Shown piece after piece: positions 8,264 through 15,258 of a stretch of 38,290 nt of DNA. Made by a program: the position numbers and the translations under genes. Position 1 is the first letter of the stretch. Each line of letters opens with the position of its first letter. A model generated the notes under the pieces. That model was given only the letters and a program-made list of their open reading frames with translations, made no database searches and was not told the origin of the DNA. Source of the DNA: Methanomassiliicoccales archaeon (GTDB lineage: Archaea; Thermoplasmatota; Thermoplasmata; Methanomassiliicoccales; UBA472); contig JAJRAK010000012.1 of NCBI GenBank assembly GCA_028682895.1, positions 1-38,290 on the forward strand, read 5' to 3'.

Positions 8264-8314
8264 CGTTAGTTCCCAAAGTATCATAAGCAAAATGACAATC
8301 CATGAGATGATATC

Positions 8315-9076
8315 ATGCGCTTCATCTACTTCGTGGGCACCGCCGGCAGCGGCAAGAGCTCGCTCATATATGCCTTCAAGGAATGGCTTACGCTCCAGGG
8401 CCTGGACTCCGTGACCATCAACCTGGACCCCGGTGTGGAGAACATGCCCTACGAGGCGGACGTCGATATTCGCGACTGGGTACGCGTCAGCGACGTCATG
8501 GAGGAATACGGTCTAGGTCCCAACGGGGCGCAGATCGTGGCCGCGGACCTCATGGCGGTCAACGCCAAGGACCTTGCGGAATCGATAGAGAAGTTCCGCA
8601 CCAACTACGTGCTCGTGGACACTCCTGGACAGATAGAGCTGTTCGCCTTCAGGCAGAGCAGCGAGGTGATCATGGACGAGCTGGGGAAGGAGGACGCCTG
8701 CCTGATTTTCCTGGCCGACCCTAATCTGTGCAGGTCGCCGTCCGGCTTCGTCTCCTCGGTGATGCTCGCGGCCACCGTCCACTTCCGTTTCTCCGTGCCA
8801 TTCTTCACCGTGCTCTCCAAGTCCGATACGCTCAAGGAGGAGGACCTGGACAGGATAATCGGTTGGTCGGAGTCGTCCGATGCTCTGAACGGGGCCATCT
8901 CCGAAACGATCGATTCGCGCTCCCTGCTCAGCGCCGAGCTGTTCAAGGCGCTGGAATCCATCGGGGCCTACAAGACGCTGGTGCCAGCGTCGGCCATGGA
9001 GCCTTCTGGCATGGAGGACATATACAACGCCATACAGCAGTTCTTCGAGGGCGGCGAGGACCTGGCGAACGATTGA
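8315..9076 (+). CDS. GPN-loop GTPase
   Basis: 253 residues, the standard length for archaeal GPN-loop GTPases (Pab0955 type; eukaryotic GPN1-3 help assemble RNA polymerase II). Walker A is GTAGSGKS (8-15). The defining Gly-Pro-Asn insertion is in LGPNGAQI (68-70), switch II is DTPGQIELF (about 102-110), and LSKSD is the guanine-recognition motif. The family forms homodimers in which the GPN loop reaches the partner's active site. The archaeal role is not settled. A 49-residue zinc ribbon gene follows closely. Confidence 0.92.
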   Translation: MRFIYFVGTAGSGKSSLIYAFKEWLTLQGLDSVTINLDPGVENMPYEADVDIRDWVRVSDVMEEYGLGPNGAQIVAADLMAVNAKDLAESIEKFRTNYVLVDTPGQIELFAFRQSSEVIMDELGKEDACLIFLADPNLCRSPSGFVSSVMLAATVHFRFSVPFFTVLSKSDTLKEEDLDRIIGWSESSDALNGAISETIDSRSLLSAELFKALESIGAYKTLVPASAMEPSGMEDIYNAIQQFFEGGEDLAND

Positions 9077-9107
9077 TTTTTTATCCTCATAGGGCGATGT
9101 GAACCGC

Positions 9108-9257
9108 ATGAAGAGGAAGTGGGTCCCGACCTGTCCCGATTGCGGGTCGTCCAACATCATCTTCGAGGCCGGGATGGTCACAGGCCAGAAGTATCATTGC
9201 CTCAACTGTGGCTACGTCGGTGCTGTCGCTCTCGAAGTTGAAATAGAAACTGAATAA
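9108..9257 (+). CDS. 49-aa zinc-ribbon protein
   Basis: A short gene that can be read directly: it starts MKRKWVPTCPDCGS and has CLNCGY later, giving two CxxC knuckles 22 residues apart as in a rubredoxin-like or TFIIS-like zinc ribbon. It ends in an acidic strand (ALEVEIETE). A T-rich TTTTTTAT box at 9077-9083 lies about 25-30 bases before the ATG, so it seems to have its own leaderless promoter. Function unknown. It may be a transcription- or translation-related ribbon, given the GPN GTPase next door, but this is only context. It ends 7 bases from the convergent PAN gene. Confidence 0.82.
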   Translation: MKRKWVPTCPDCGSSNIIFEAGMVTGQKYHCLNCGYVGAVALEVEIETE

Positions 9258-9264
9258 AGGGTTT

Positions 9265-10476
9265 TCAGGCGAACATCACGCCGGACTCGGTGACCTTCGA
9301 GACATCGTTCTCCAGCACCTTGATTATGGCCCGCTCGAAATCGGACATCGTGATGACATCGCGGTTGTCGCGGATGGCGAACATGCCCGCCTCCGTGCAG
9401 ATGGACTTGATGTCCGCGCCGGTGGCCAGTTCTGTCTTGGTGGCCAGCGTTTCTAGGTGCAGGCTCGCGTCGACGCTCATGCGGCTGGTGTGGATTCGGA
9501 ATATCTGCAGCCTGGCCTCGTAGTTCGGGATAGGCACCTCGATGATACGATCGAAGCGTCCAGGCCGCAGCAGCGCATCGTCCAGTATGTCAGGGCGGTT
9601 GGTGGCGCCGATTATCTTGATGTTGTCCAGCGGGTTGAAGCCGTCCAGCTCCGCGAGCAATTGCATCAGTGTGCGCTGAACCTCGCGGTCGCCTGACGTA
9701 GCGACGTCCAAACGCTTGGCGCCGACCGAGTCCAACTCGTCGATGAATATTATGCTCGGCGCCTTTTCCCGGGCAAGCTCGAACAGCTCGCGCACCAGGC
9801 GGGCACCCTCGCCGATGTACTTCTGCACCAGCTCCGAGCCGACGAAGCGTATGAACGTGGCGTTGGTGTTATTAGCGACGGCCTTGGCGACGAGCGTCTT
9901 GCCGGTCCCTGGCGGTCCTACGAGCAGGACGCCCTTGGGGGGCTCGATGCCGACGCGCTTGTAGAGCTCCGGTCGTAGCAGCGGGTCCTCCACGGCCTCG
10001 CGCACCTCCAGTATCTGCTCGTCCAGGCCTCCTATCATCGCGTATGTGATGGTAGGCTTCTCTATGATCTCGGCCCCGGTGACGATGGGGTCCAGTGATT
10101 GAGGCAGTACGGACATGACGGCGAGCGTCTGCTTGTTCAGGGCGACACGGGCACCGACGATAAGGTCCTCCTGCGGAACGTACTCTGAAGTGGAAACTAT
10201 GAAATCAGGGCCGGTAGAGCTCTTGACGATGACGCGGCCGTCTATGAGCATGTCCTTGATGCTTCCGATTATTAACGGAGGGGACTTGAGCCGCTCCAGC
10301 TCGGAGCGCATGCGCTTGATCTCCTTCTGAAGTCGGAAGAGCTCGCTCTCGACATACCTCTTTTCGCCTTCCACCCTCCTGACCTCTTCCAGGAGCTCGG
10401 TGTTCTGGCGCTCTAAAAGCTCCAGCTTTTCGACGATCTCATTGGAGATGGATTGGTCCAGCTCTTCGTCCAACAA
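9265..10476 (-). CDS. pan: Proteasome-activating nucleotidase (PAN)
   Basis: A 403-residue AAA+ ATPase with the PAN layout. It has an N-terminal coiled coil (about 15-65), an OB-type ring domain (about 68-130), then the AAA module: Walker A GPPGTGKT (187-194), Walker B IIFIDELDSVG, sensor 1 KIIGATNRPD and arginine finger region RPGRFDR. It unfolds proteins for the 20S proteasome. The C-terminus ends VMFA, giving Met-Phe-Ala where PAN and Rpt proteins usually carry hydrophobic-Tyr-X for docking into the proteasome; Phe replaces Tyr. The start is TTG 10476, preceded by AAGGTG; a second TTG follows directly. Confidence 0.93.
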   Translation of the reverse strand: MLDEELDQSISNEIVEKLELLERQNTELLEEVRRVEGEKRYVESELFRLQKEIKRMRSELERLKSPPLIIGSIKDMLIDGRVIVKSSTGPDFIVSTSEYVPQEDLIVGARVALNKQTLAVMSVLPQSLDPIVTGAEIIEKPTITYAMIGGLDEQILEVREAVEDPLLRPELYKRVGIEPPKGVLLVGPPGTGKTLVAKAVANNTNATFIRFVGSELVQKYIGEGARLVRELFELAREKAPSIIFIDELDSVGAKRLDVATSGDREVQRTLMQLLAELDGFNPLDNIKIIGATNRPDILDDALLRPGRFDRIIEVPIPNYEARLQIFRIHTSRMSVDASLHLETLATKTELATGADIKSICTEAGMFAIRDNRDVITMSDFERAIIKVLENDVSKVTESGVMFA

Positions 10477-10580
10477 TCGTGCACCTTCAGGTGTTGATTA
10501 AATCGTCCTCTATATTAGCGTTTGCCACATCGTCATTGAAATGATAACGATATTAGGACCGTGACCTGACCTGGGTGCAA

Positions 10581-10617
10581 AAGAAAAAAAGGGCCCCTTC
10601 AAGGCAATGAAGGGGCC
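10581..10617 (-). terminator. Hairpin plus T-run terminator of the aquaporin-like gene
   Basis: Read on the minus strand, a 9-bp stem (GGCCCCTTC / GAAGGGGCC, 10592-10600 with 10609-10617, loop AAGGCAAT) follows the stop codon within 10 bases and is followed by a T-rich run (10581-10590). It separates the channel gene from pan. Confidence 0.75.
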
Positions 10618-10625
10618 TTGGGGAT

Positions 10626-11354
10626 TCAGTCTTTTATCTCGATCAGCTTGGGAGGGCAGTATCCAGGCTGGCAGATGTCGGCCTCCATGCGCTTGGGATA
10701 CAGCACCTTGGCGAAGACCGCCACGGCCAGCAAAGCTCCGATTATCTCCATGATCATGAAGATGAAGCCGCTCAGCGGGGCGATACCGCATATGGCATAG
10801 GTGAACATCCTGGCGAACGTGACCGCGGGGTTGGCGAACATGGTGCTGGCCGTCGACACAAGCATTCCGCCGACCACGAAGGCGATGGACAGCCCGGTAG
10901 CATTGCTCTTACCTCTGACGCATCCATATATCACGCCGACGAGTATGAACGTCCCGATGACCTCGGCGAAGTACTCGCTGACGGTCATGGAATTCTCGGA
11001 GATGGTCAAGAGCGTCGAGTTGGTGTCCCAGAACATCAGATGGGTCGTGACGACCCCCATGAAAGCTCCGAGGAACTGCGCTCCGATGTAGTACGGCGCA
11101 TCCCCCTTCCGCATCTCGCCCGTCCGGGAAAGTGCGATCGTCACTGCCGGATTGAAATGGGCACCGGATATAGGAGCAAGGCATTCGATGAGAGCGAACA
11201 GTACCAAGGCCACGGCCATGGCGTTGATGAACACGGCGAGGGCGACGTTCCCTCCCAGGACATCGATCGGCAGGATGGTTGACGCGATGGCGGCGATCAC
11301 TAGGAACATGGTGCCGATGAGCTCGGCCACGAACTTCTGTCTCAGGGTCTTCAT
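10626..11354 (-). CDS. Aquaporin-like MIP family channel
   Basis: 242 residues with six membrane helices and two re-entrant NPA loops (HFNPAV at 68-70, FANPAV at 175-177). The second NPA is followed by VTFAR rather than directly by Arg as in classical aquaporins, so the selectivity filter differs. Channels with this NPAVTxAR pattern are, as I recall, found in bacterial arsenic loci, so a metalloid or other small neutral solute is possible besides water or glycerol. The C-terminal tail holds two Cys (DICQPGYCPP). I start at ATG 11354 (MKTLRQKF): a strong AAATATATAC box lies about 35-40 bases upstream, whereas the longer open frame upstream is not channel-like. Confidence 0.88.
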   Translation of the reverse strand: MKTLRQKFVAELIGTMFLVIAAIASTILPIDVLGGNVALAVFINAMAVALVLFALIECLAPISGAHFNPAVTIALSRTGEMRKGDAPYYIGAQFLGAFMGVVTTHLMFWDTNSTLLTISENSMTVSEYFAEVIGTFILVGVIYGCVRGKSNATGLSIAFVVGGMLVSTASTMFANPAVTFARMFTYAICGIAPLSGFIFMIMEIIGALLAVAVFAKVLYPKRMEADICQPGYCPPKLIEIKD

Positions 11355-11451
11355 TTGAATGCCTGTTGCCCGAATACATTTTCTTTGTATATATTTGATT
11401 TCATTCTCAATTAATGAAGTATTAAATCCAAGAAAGCTATAACTCAGGAAC
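11355..11451. promoter_or_regulatory. Divergent promoter region, channel gene / COG0523 gene
   Basis: An A/T-rich block. The minus-strand TATA-like box AAATATATAC (11387-11396) serves the channel gene. The plus-strand box AGTATTAAATCC (about 11419-11430) lies 25 bases before ATG 11452 of the GTPase gene, which implies a leaderless message there. Confidence 0.6.
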
Positions 11452-12540
11452 ATGGCGATGCATGTGGCTGCTATGAAGGTCCGTATGGTCATCATCGGTG
11501 GGTTCCTGGGCTCTGGGAAGACCACCTTGATCACGAAACTGGCGAAGGAGCTGAAGGTATCCGACGTGAACGTCGGTCTGGTCATGAACGATCAGGCGGA
11601 CGCGTTGGTGGACACACAATACTCCCAGGCCCTCGGTCTGTGTTCCGGCGAAGTTTCCGGCGGATGCTTCTGCTGCCGCTTCCCCGACTTCATGAAGAAC
11701 ACCGAGAAGCTGATCGACTCATCGAAGCCTCAGATGATCATCGCCGAGCCGGTAGGCAGCTGCACGGACCTGTTGGCCACGGTCATCAATCCTCTGAAGA
11801 CGATATACAATGAGAAGTTCGAGGTCTCCCCGCTCATGATCATGGTCGACACGGCCCGGGTCCTGGCGGAAGGATTCGACATTGGAACGTTGAGCGGATA
11901 CCTGCGCCATCACCAGCTGGACGAAGCCGAGGTCGTGGTGCTATCGAAGTCCGACCTGGTCACCATCGCCGACATGGAGAAGGTCAGGTCCGTGGTCCTG
12001 GGGATCAATCCCCACGTCAGGGTCATCATCTATTCTGCCATCACCGACGAGGGGTTCGCCGAGGTACTAGCTGTCATCAAGGGAAAGGAGGTCAGCTCCC
12101 GCAAGCCCAAGGACATCGATTACGATATCTACGCCAAGGCGGAGGCTGAGCTCGGCTGGTACAATTCCACCATGACGATGGAACTGCCGAAGCGCACGGA
12201 CGCCTTCGATCTAGGGAAAAGGCTGCTCGAAGCTCTCGCTAAAAAATACCCGGTCGAGGACATCGCCCATGCCAAGATAATGCTCACATCGGAAAAGGGC
12301 GCCATGAAGATGTCCTGCGTGCAGGGGCGTGTGAACATGGACCTGGCCAAGGGATCTCGGTACATGGAAGGAAAAGCACGCCTCACGGTCAACGCCCGTA
12401 TCGTCTCGTCCCCGGACGACTTGAAGGAGAATGTGAGGTCAGCGCTCCGTGACGTACTGAAGAAGGGCGAGCTGGACTTCGAAACGGAGGAGTGCTTCGC
12501 CCCCTCCCCACCGAAGCCCTATCACCGGATGAGGGACTGA
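11452..12540 (+). CDS. COG0523 (CobW/YjiA/Nha3-like) GTP-binding metal chaperone family protein
   Basis: A G3E-family P-loop GTPase. Walker A is GGFLGSGKTT (about 16-25), the metal-binding CxCC motif is in SGGCFCCRF (C72, C74, C75), the E-P-x-G signature is in IIAEPVGSC, and SKSD replaces NKxD for guanine recognition. Family members load or shuttle Zn, Co, Fe or Ni, and some serve cobalamin synthesis or nitrile hydratase. The C-terminal third departs from the usual CobW C-domain. It faces an aquaporin-like channel gene across a shared promoter region. The metal cannot be told from the sequence. ATG 11452 is favoured by TATA spacing; ATG 11473 is the alternative closer to the P-loop. Confidence 0.87.
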   Translation: MAMHVAAMKVRMVIIGGFLGSGKTTLITKLAKELKVSDVNVGLVMNDQADALVDTQYSQALGLCSGEVSGGCFCCRFPDFMKNTEKLIDSSKPQMIIAEPVGSCTDLLATVINPLKTIYNEKFEVSPLMIMVDTARVLAEGFDIGTLSGYLRHHQLDEAEVVVLSKSDLVTIADMEKVRSVVLGINPHVRVIIYSAITDEGFAEVLAVIKGKEVSSRKPKDIDYDIYAKAEAELGWYNSTMTMELPKRTDAFDLGKRLLEALAKKYPVEDIAHAKIMLTSEKGAMKMSCVQGRVNMDLAKGSRYMEGKARLTVNARIVSSPDDLKENVRSALRDVLKKGELDFETEECFAPSPPKPYHRMRD

Positions 12541-12597
12541 GCCTCTGCTCATGTTTAAAATATCCTTGCTCCATTAAGCAAAGCGAGAGGGAACAAG

Positions 12598-13095
12598 ATG
12601 ATATGCGAGATGTGCGGCAAGGAAATGGCGAACCTGCTGCCGGTCAGGATCGAGGGCACGGTCCTGAGCGTCTGTAGGGACTGCGCCCGTTTCGGCGACG
12701 GCGTCAAGGCCGGGGGCAAGCAGGGGACCACAACCTCGGAACCGTCGGTCATCCAGGCCCGTCTGGACAACCGCGAGAGGAGGATGAAGTCCCGCGACGT
12801 GTACGAAACTGGCGAGGAGAGCATCGAGCTGGCCGAGGACTTCTCCAAGAGGATAAAGGAAGCGAGGGAGAAGCTCGGCTGGAAGCAGGAGGAGCTGGCG
12901 GCCAAGATGAACGAGCGGGTCAGCATCGTGCACAAGCTGGAGAGCGGAGGCATGCATCCTGACGATGCTCTGATCAAGAAGGTCGAACGGACCCTGGACA
13001 TCAAGATCATGGAGAAGGTCATGGTCGTCAAGGGCGAGAAGGCCTCCAGCGGAAAGGTCCTGACGCTCGAGGACTGTATCAAAAAGAAGAAGTGA
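12598..13095 (+). CDS. Archaeal MBF1-like factor (zinc ribbon plus XRE-type HTH)
   Basis: 165 residues. The N-terminal zinc ribbon has CEMCGKE and CRDCARF. A linker follows, then a Cro/C1-type helix-turn-helix (KEAREKLGWKQEELAAKMNE, then HKLESG), as in archaeal multiprotein bridging factor 1. Eukaryotic MBF1 bridges activators to TBP; archaeal MBF1 has been tied to the ribosome and stress. The start has a GAGAGGG ribosome-binding site and a GTTTAAAATATCC TATA box. A TTGCT/AGCAA inverted repeat (12566-12581) lies between the box and the gene. A GC-rich hairpin and T-run follow the stop. Confidence 0.9.
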   Translation: MICEMCGKEMANLLPVRIEGTVLSVCRDCARFGDGVKAGGKQGTTTSEPSVIQARLDNRERRMKSRDVYETGEESIELAEDFSKRIKEAREKLGWKQEELAAKMNERVSIVHKLESGGMHPDDALIKKVERTLDIKIMEKVMVVKGEKASSGKVLTLEDCIKKKK

Positions 13096-13103
13096 GCTGG
13101 AAC

Positions 13104-13134
13104 GGGGGGCCGGTCCCCCTTCTTTCTTTTTTTA
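13104..13134 (+). terminator. Hairpin plus T-run after the MBF1-like gene
   Basis: GGGGG (13104-13108) pairs with CCCCC (13115-13119), followed by TTCTTTCTTTTTTT. The T-rich run may also act as the TATA-like element (TTTTTTTATC) of the next gene. Confidence 0.7.
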
Positions 13135-13184
13135 TCATTTGCTCGGAGCAAAGCATTTTGTCGGACCTGCTCGTTGGCGGGCAC

Positions 13185-14399
13185 ATGGAGTGCGCGGTGC
13201 ATTTCCGGACGACCAATGAGGATGGCTCGGTCCGGGAGCAGGGTGGCAAGGCGATGGTAGGCGATGAGCTGGCGCTGCGCGGGAATGATGGAAGCAAGAT
13301 CAACAGACCTTTCGAGGAGATGAAGAGGATATCCGACCTCGAGGGGGAGATCACGATCGACCTTCTGGACGGCGATACCTTACAGATCACGAACGCCGGT
13401 CCGAAGCACGACGAGCTGAGACGGGCGCTGATGAAGGGCCGCAACGCTGTGATGTGGAAGGACCGTCTCATCGACGAGAGGAAGGTCCTGTCGACGTTCC
13501 GTTGCTCGTACGAGCTGAAGGCCGGTCCCTCGGTACTGAAAGGTACCGGAGATGTCATGCTCTACGACCGTTCGCTCATATTCTCTCCTGACGACGGGTC
13601 GCTCTTCCGGGTCTGGCTTGTGAAGATAAAGAAGATAGAGAGGACCCAGGACCGCCTGCTATTGCATCACCGTCTCGGGTCGTTCGAGCTGTTCGACATC
13701 AGCTTGGGGCTGGACGCCCTGGCCGATGCGGTCCAGCGGACGTACGCCGCGCTGCGGAAGGAGACGGAGGCGCTGGTCCAGGAGATATATCCTCAGATAT
13801 CGTCTGGAGCATCGGTGAAGGCCGCAGAGGTCCTGATGGACGGTCGAGCGGCCCTCAAGAACGAGATAACGATCATCGATCCGCGCTTCTGGACGGTGCT
13901 TGAGAACCGATTGACGACATCGGAGCTAGGGTCAAAGTTCAAGTTCCTGTCCGCGACCACCAAAGGGCTTGGTCGCGTAGGTGTGATGAAGGACGGAAGG
14001 ACGGGAAAGGTCGGCCTTTGGTTCCTGGTGCCGATGAGGCTGACCGATCCCGGGGACATCAAGGTGATAGCGTTCGATTCCCAGGACGAGGAGCGGGGAC
14101 AGGCCACGTTGCTGTTCTCGTTCGATAGCATGGCTGAGTTCCTCGGGCACGATAATGAAACTGCGGTCATCGAAGCGCTAGCAGAGTCGCTACGGTCCTC
14201 CGGCTTCCGCAGGGAGATAATCAGTCTGTCCGAATACGACCTGAGCATGCCGGAGAACTCCCGGTATCAAAAGGCGATAAACGCCATGCCCGAACTGGCC
14301 GCGCTACGCGACGCATATATCGGAAAAGCGGACCACGACGATATGTGGGCAAGCTCGGTGCGCAAGGTCATCAACGAGTTGGAAGAGAACGAAGATTGA
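13185..14399 (+). CDS. Unknown 404-aa protein with beta-rich PH-like segments
   Basis: I do not recognise a family with confidence. The N-terminal half contains alternating short strands (GTGDVMLYDRSLIFS, then RVWLVKIKKIERTQDRLLLH) that resemble PH/GRAM-like modules such as those of archaeal CheF/DUF439 proteins. This is weak, pattern-level evidence. The middle and C-terminal parts are mixed alpha/beta. There is no membrane segment. The start is ATG 13185; a TTG at 13158 is also possible because a TTTTTTTATC box at 13128-13137 would place a leaderless start there. Confidence 0.7.
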   Translation: MECAVHFRTTNEDGSVREQGGKAMVGDELALRGNDGSKINRPFEEMKRISDLEGEITIDLLDGDTLQITNAGPKHDELRRALMKGRNAVMWKDRLIDERKVLSTFRCSYELKAGPSVLKGTGDVMLYDRSLIFSPDDGSLFRVWLVKIKKIERTQDRLLLHHRLGSFELFDISLGLDALADAVQRTYAALRKETEALVQEIYPQISSGASVKAAEVLMDGRAALKNEITIIDPRFWTVLENRLTTSELGSKFKFLSATTKGLGRVGVMKDGRTGKVGLWFLVPMRLTDPGDIKVIAFDSQDEERGQATLLFSFDSMAEFLGHDNETAVIEALAESLRSSGFRREIISLSEYDLSMPENSRYQKAINAMPELAALRDAYIGKADHDDMWASSVRKVINELEENED

Positions 14400-14417
14400 T
14401 GCCAGGAGGACCGGCGT

Positions 14418-14966
14418 TCACTTGTTCAATATCTCTTCCTTCACATCCAGGATGTACTTGTGGACGTCCACACCGACGTCCTTTCCGATGAGCAGCGCTG
14501 CCACCTCGGCGTCCACGGACAGCTTCTCCACCACCTTGTTAATGCGGGCGACGACCTCGCGCTTGTTCCAGCCGGACTTGGCAGCGATATCATCTATAAG
14601 AACGGAGAACACCGGCAAAGGAGCGGCGTCGGCCTTGCCGGTCTTTGACGGCTCGGAAACGGTGGGGGCGGAAGCGCCGTCGCCAAGTTCTTTGAGAAGG
14701 TCCCTGGTAGGCTTGTAGTTCAGCGGTACCTCCACTGTCTTATGGTCGAAGGTCGGTTTCACGTAGCCGTCGGCCATCTCCAGCAACCCTTTCTTTAATG
14801 CAGCCTCTAGTATGCGCTGGGCCTCCCTCGCCTCTATCCTTCCGGCGCCAGTGGGGTCGGACCATTTCAGCTCAAAGAACAGGGCGTTGATGAACTCCCT
14901 CTCGGAAAGCATCTTCTTGCCCTTGCGGTTGAAAACCACGGCCACGGTCCTTTGAAGCTCGCTCAT
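14418..14966 (-). CDS. DUF2240 family protein
   Basis: 182 residues, matching by its pattern the archaeal DUF2240 family. The N-terminal winged-helix-like part starts MSELQRTVAVVFNRKGKKMLSE and continues with a GLLEMADGYVKPTFD segment. A Pro/Ala-rich linker (about 95-112) follows, then a helical C-domain ending in EEILNK. Function unknown; the family is restricted to archaea and may be nucleic-acid related. It converges with the preceding plus-strand gene (18-base gap) and diverges from the thermosome. Confidence 0.75.
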   Translation of the reverse strand: MSELQRTVAVVFNRKGKKMLSEREFINALFFELKWSDPTGAGRIEAREAQRILEAALKKGLLEMADGYVKPTFDHKTVEVPLNYKPTRDLLKELGDGASAPTVSEPSKTGKADAAPLPVFSVLIDDIAAKSGWNKREVVARINKVVEKLSVDAEVAALLIGKDVGVDVHKYILDVKEEILNK

Positions 14967-15151
14967 CTGATCGCTCCACTAATCGCTTCCGGTCATATAA
15001 TCTTGCTCAAGGTATGATTGGATGAACACCATCTTCCTTTGTATGGGATTGAAACAAGGTTCGTCTTATTCGATACTCGATACTATGAAATACGCCTCCG
15101 CTGTTCCCTTGCCAGTATAAGCCTCTCATGGTAAGTCATTTTTTTATGTGG

Positions 15152-15183
15152 GTAAGAGGGGTTCTTACAACATTCTTATATAG
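15152..15183 (+). promoter_or_regulatory. Thermosome promoter: inverted repeat and TATA box
   Basis: A perfect 6-bp inverted repeat GTAAGA-GGGGT-TCTTAC spans 15152-15168, directly upstream of TATA box TTATATAG (15176-15183). A further GTAAG half-site is at 15131-15135. GTTCTT at 15161-15166 also pairs with AAGAAC at 15184-15189, bracketing the TATA box. These look like heat-shock or stress regulator sites. The rest of the 290-base gap from 14967 shows nothing else recognisable beyond a short CGATACT tandem near 15070. Confidence 0.7.
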
Positions 15184-15204
15184 AAGAACAAACATTCCAA
15201 GGCC

Positions 15205-15250
15205 CACTATCTCATAGTGAGGCATCGAATCGTTCGATGTTAGAAGGAGG
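15205..15250 (+). promoter_or_regulatory. Thermosome 5' leader with two perfect hairpins and Shine-Dalgarno
   Basis: Hairpin 1 is CACTAT-CTC-ATAGTG (15205-15219). Hairpin 2 is CATCGAA-TCG-TTCGATG (15223-15239). Both are perfect and are followed by AAGGAGG (15244-15250), 8 bases before ATG 15259. The TATA box predicts a transcript start near 15203-15209, so both hairpins should be in the mRNA leader. Confidence 0.7.
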
Positions 15251-15258
15251 TTAGTCGC

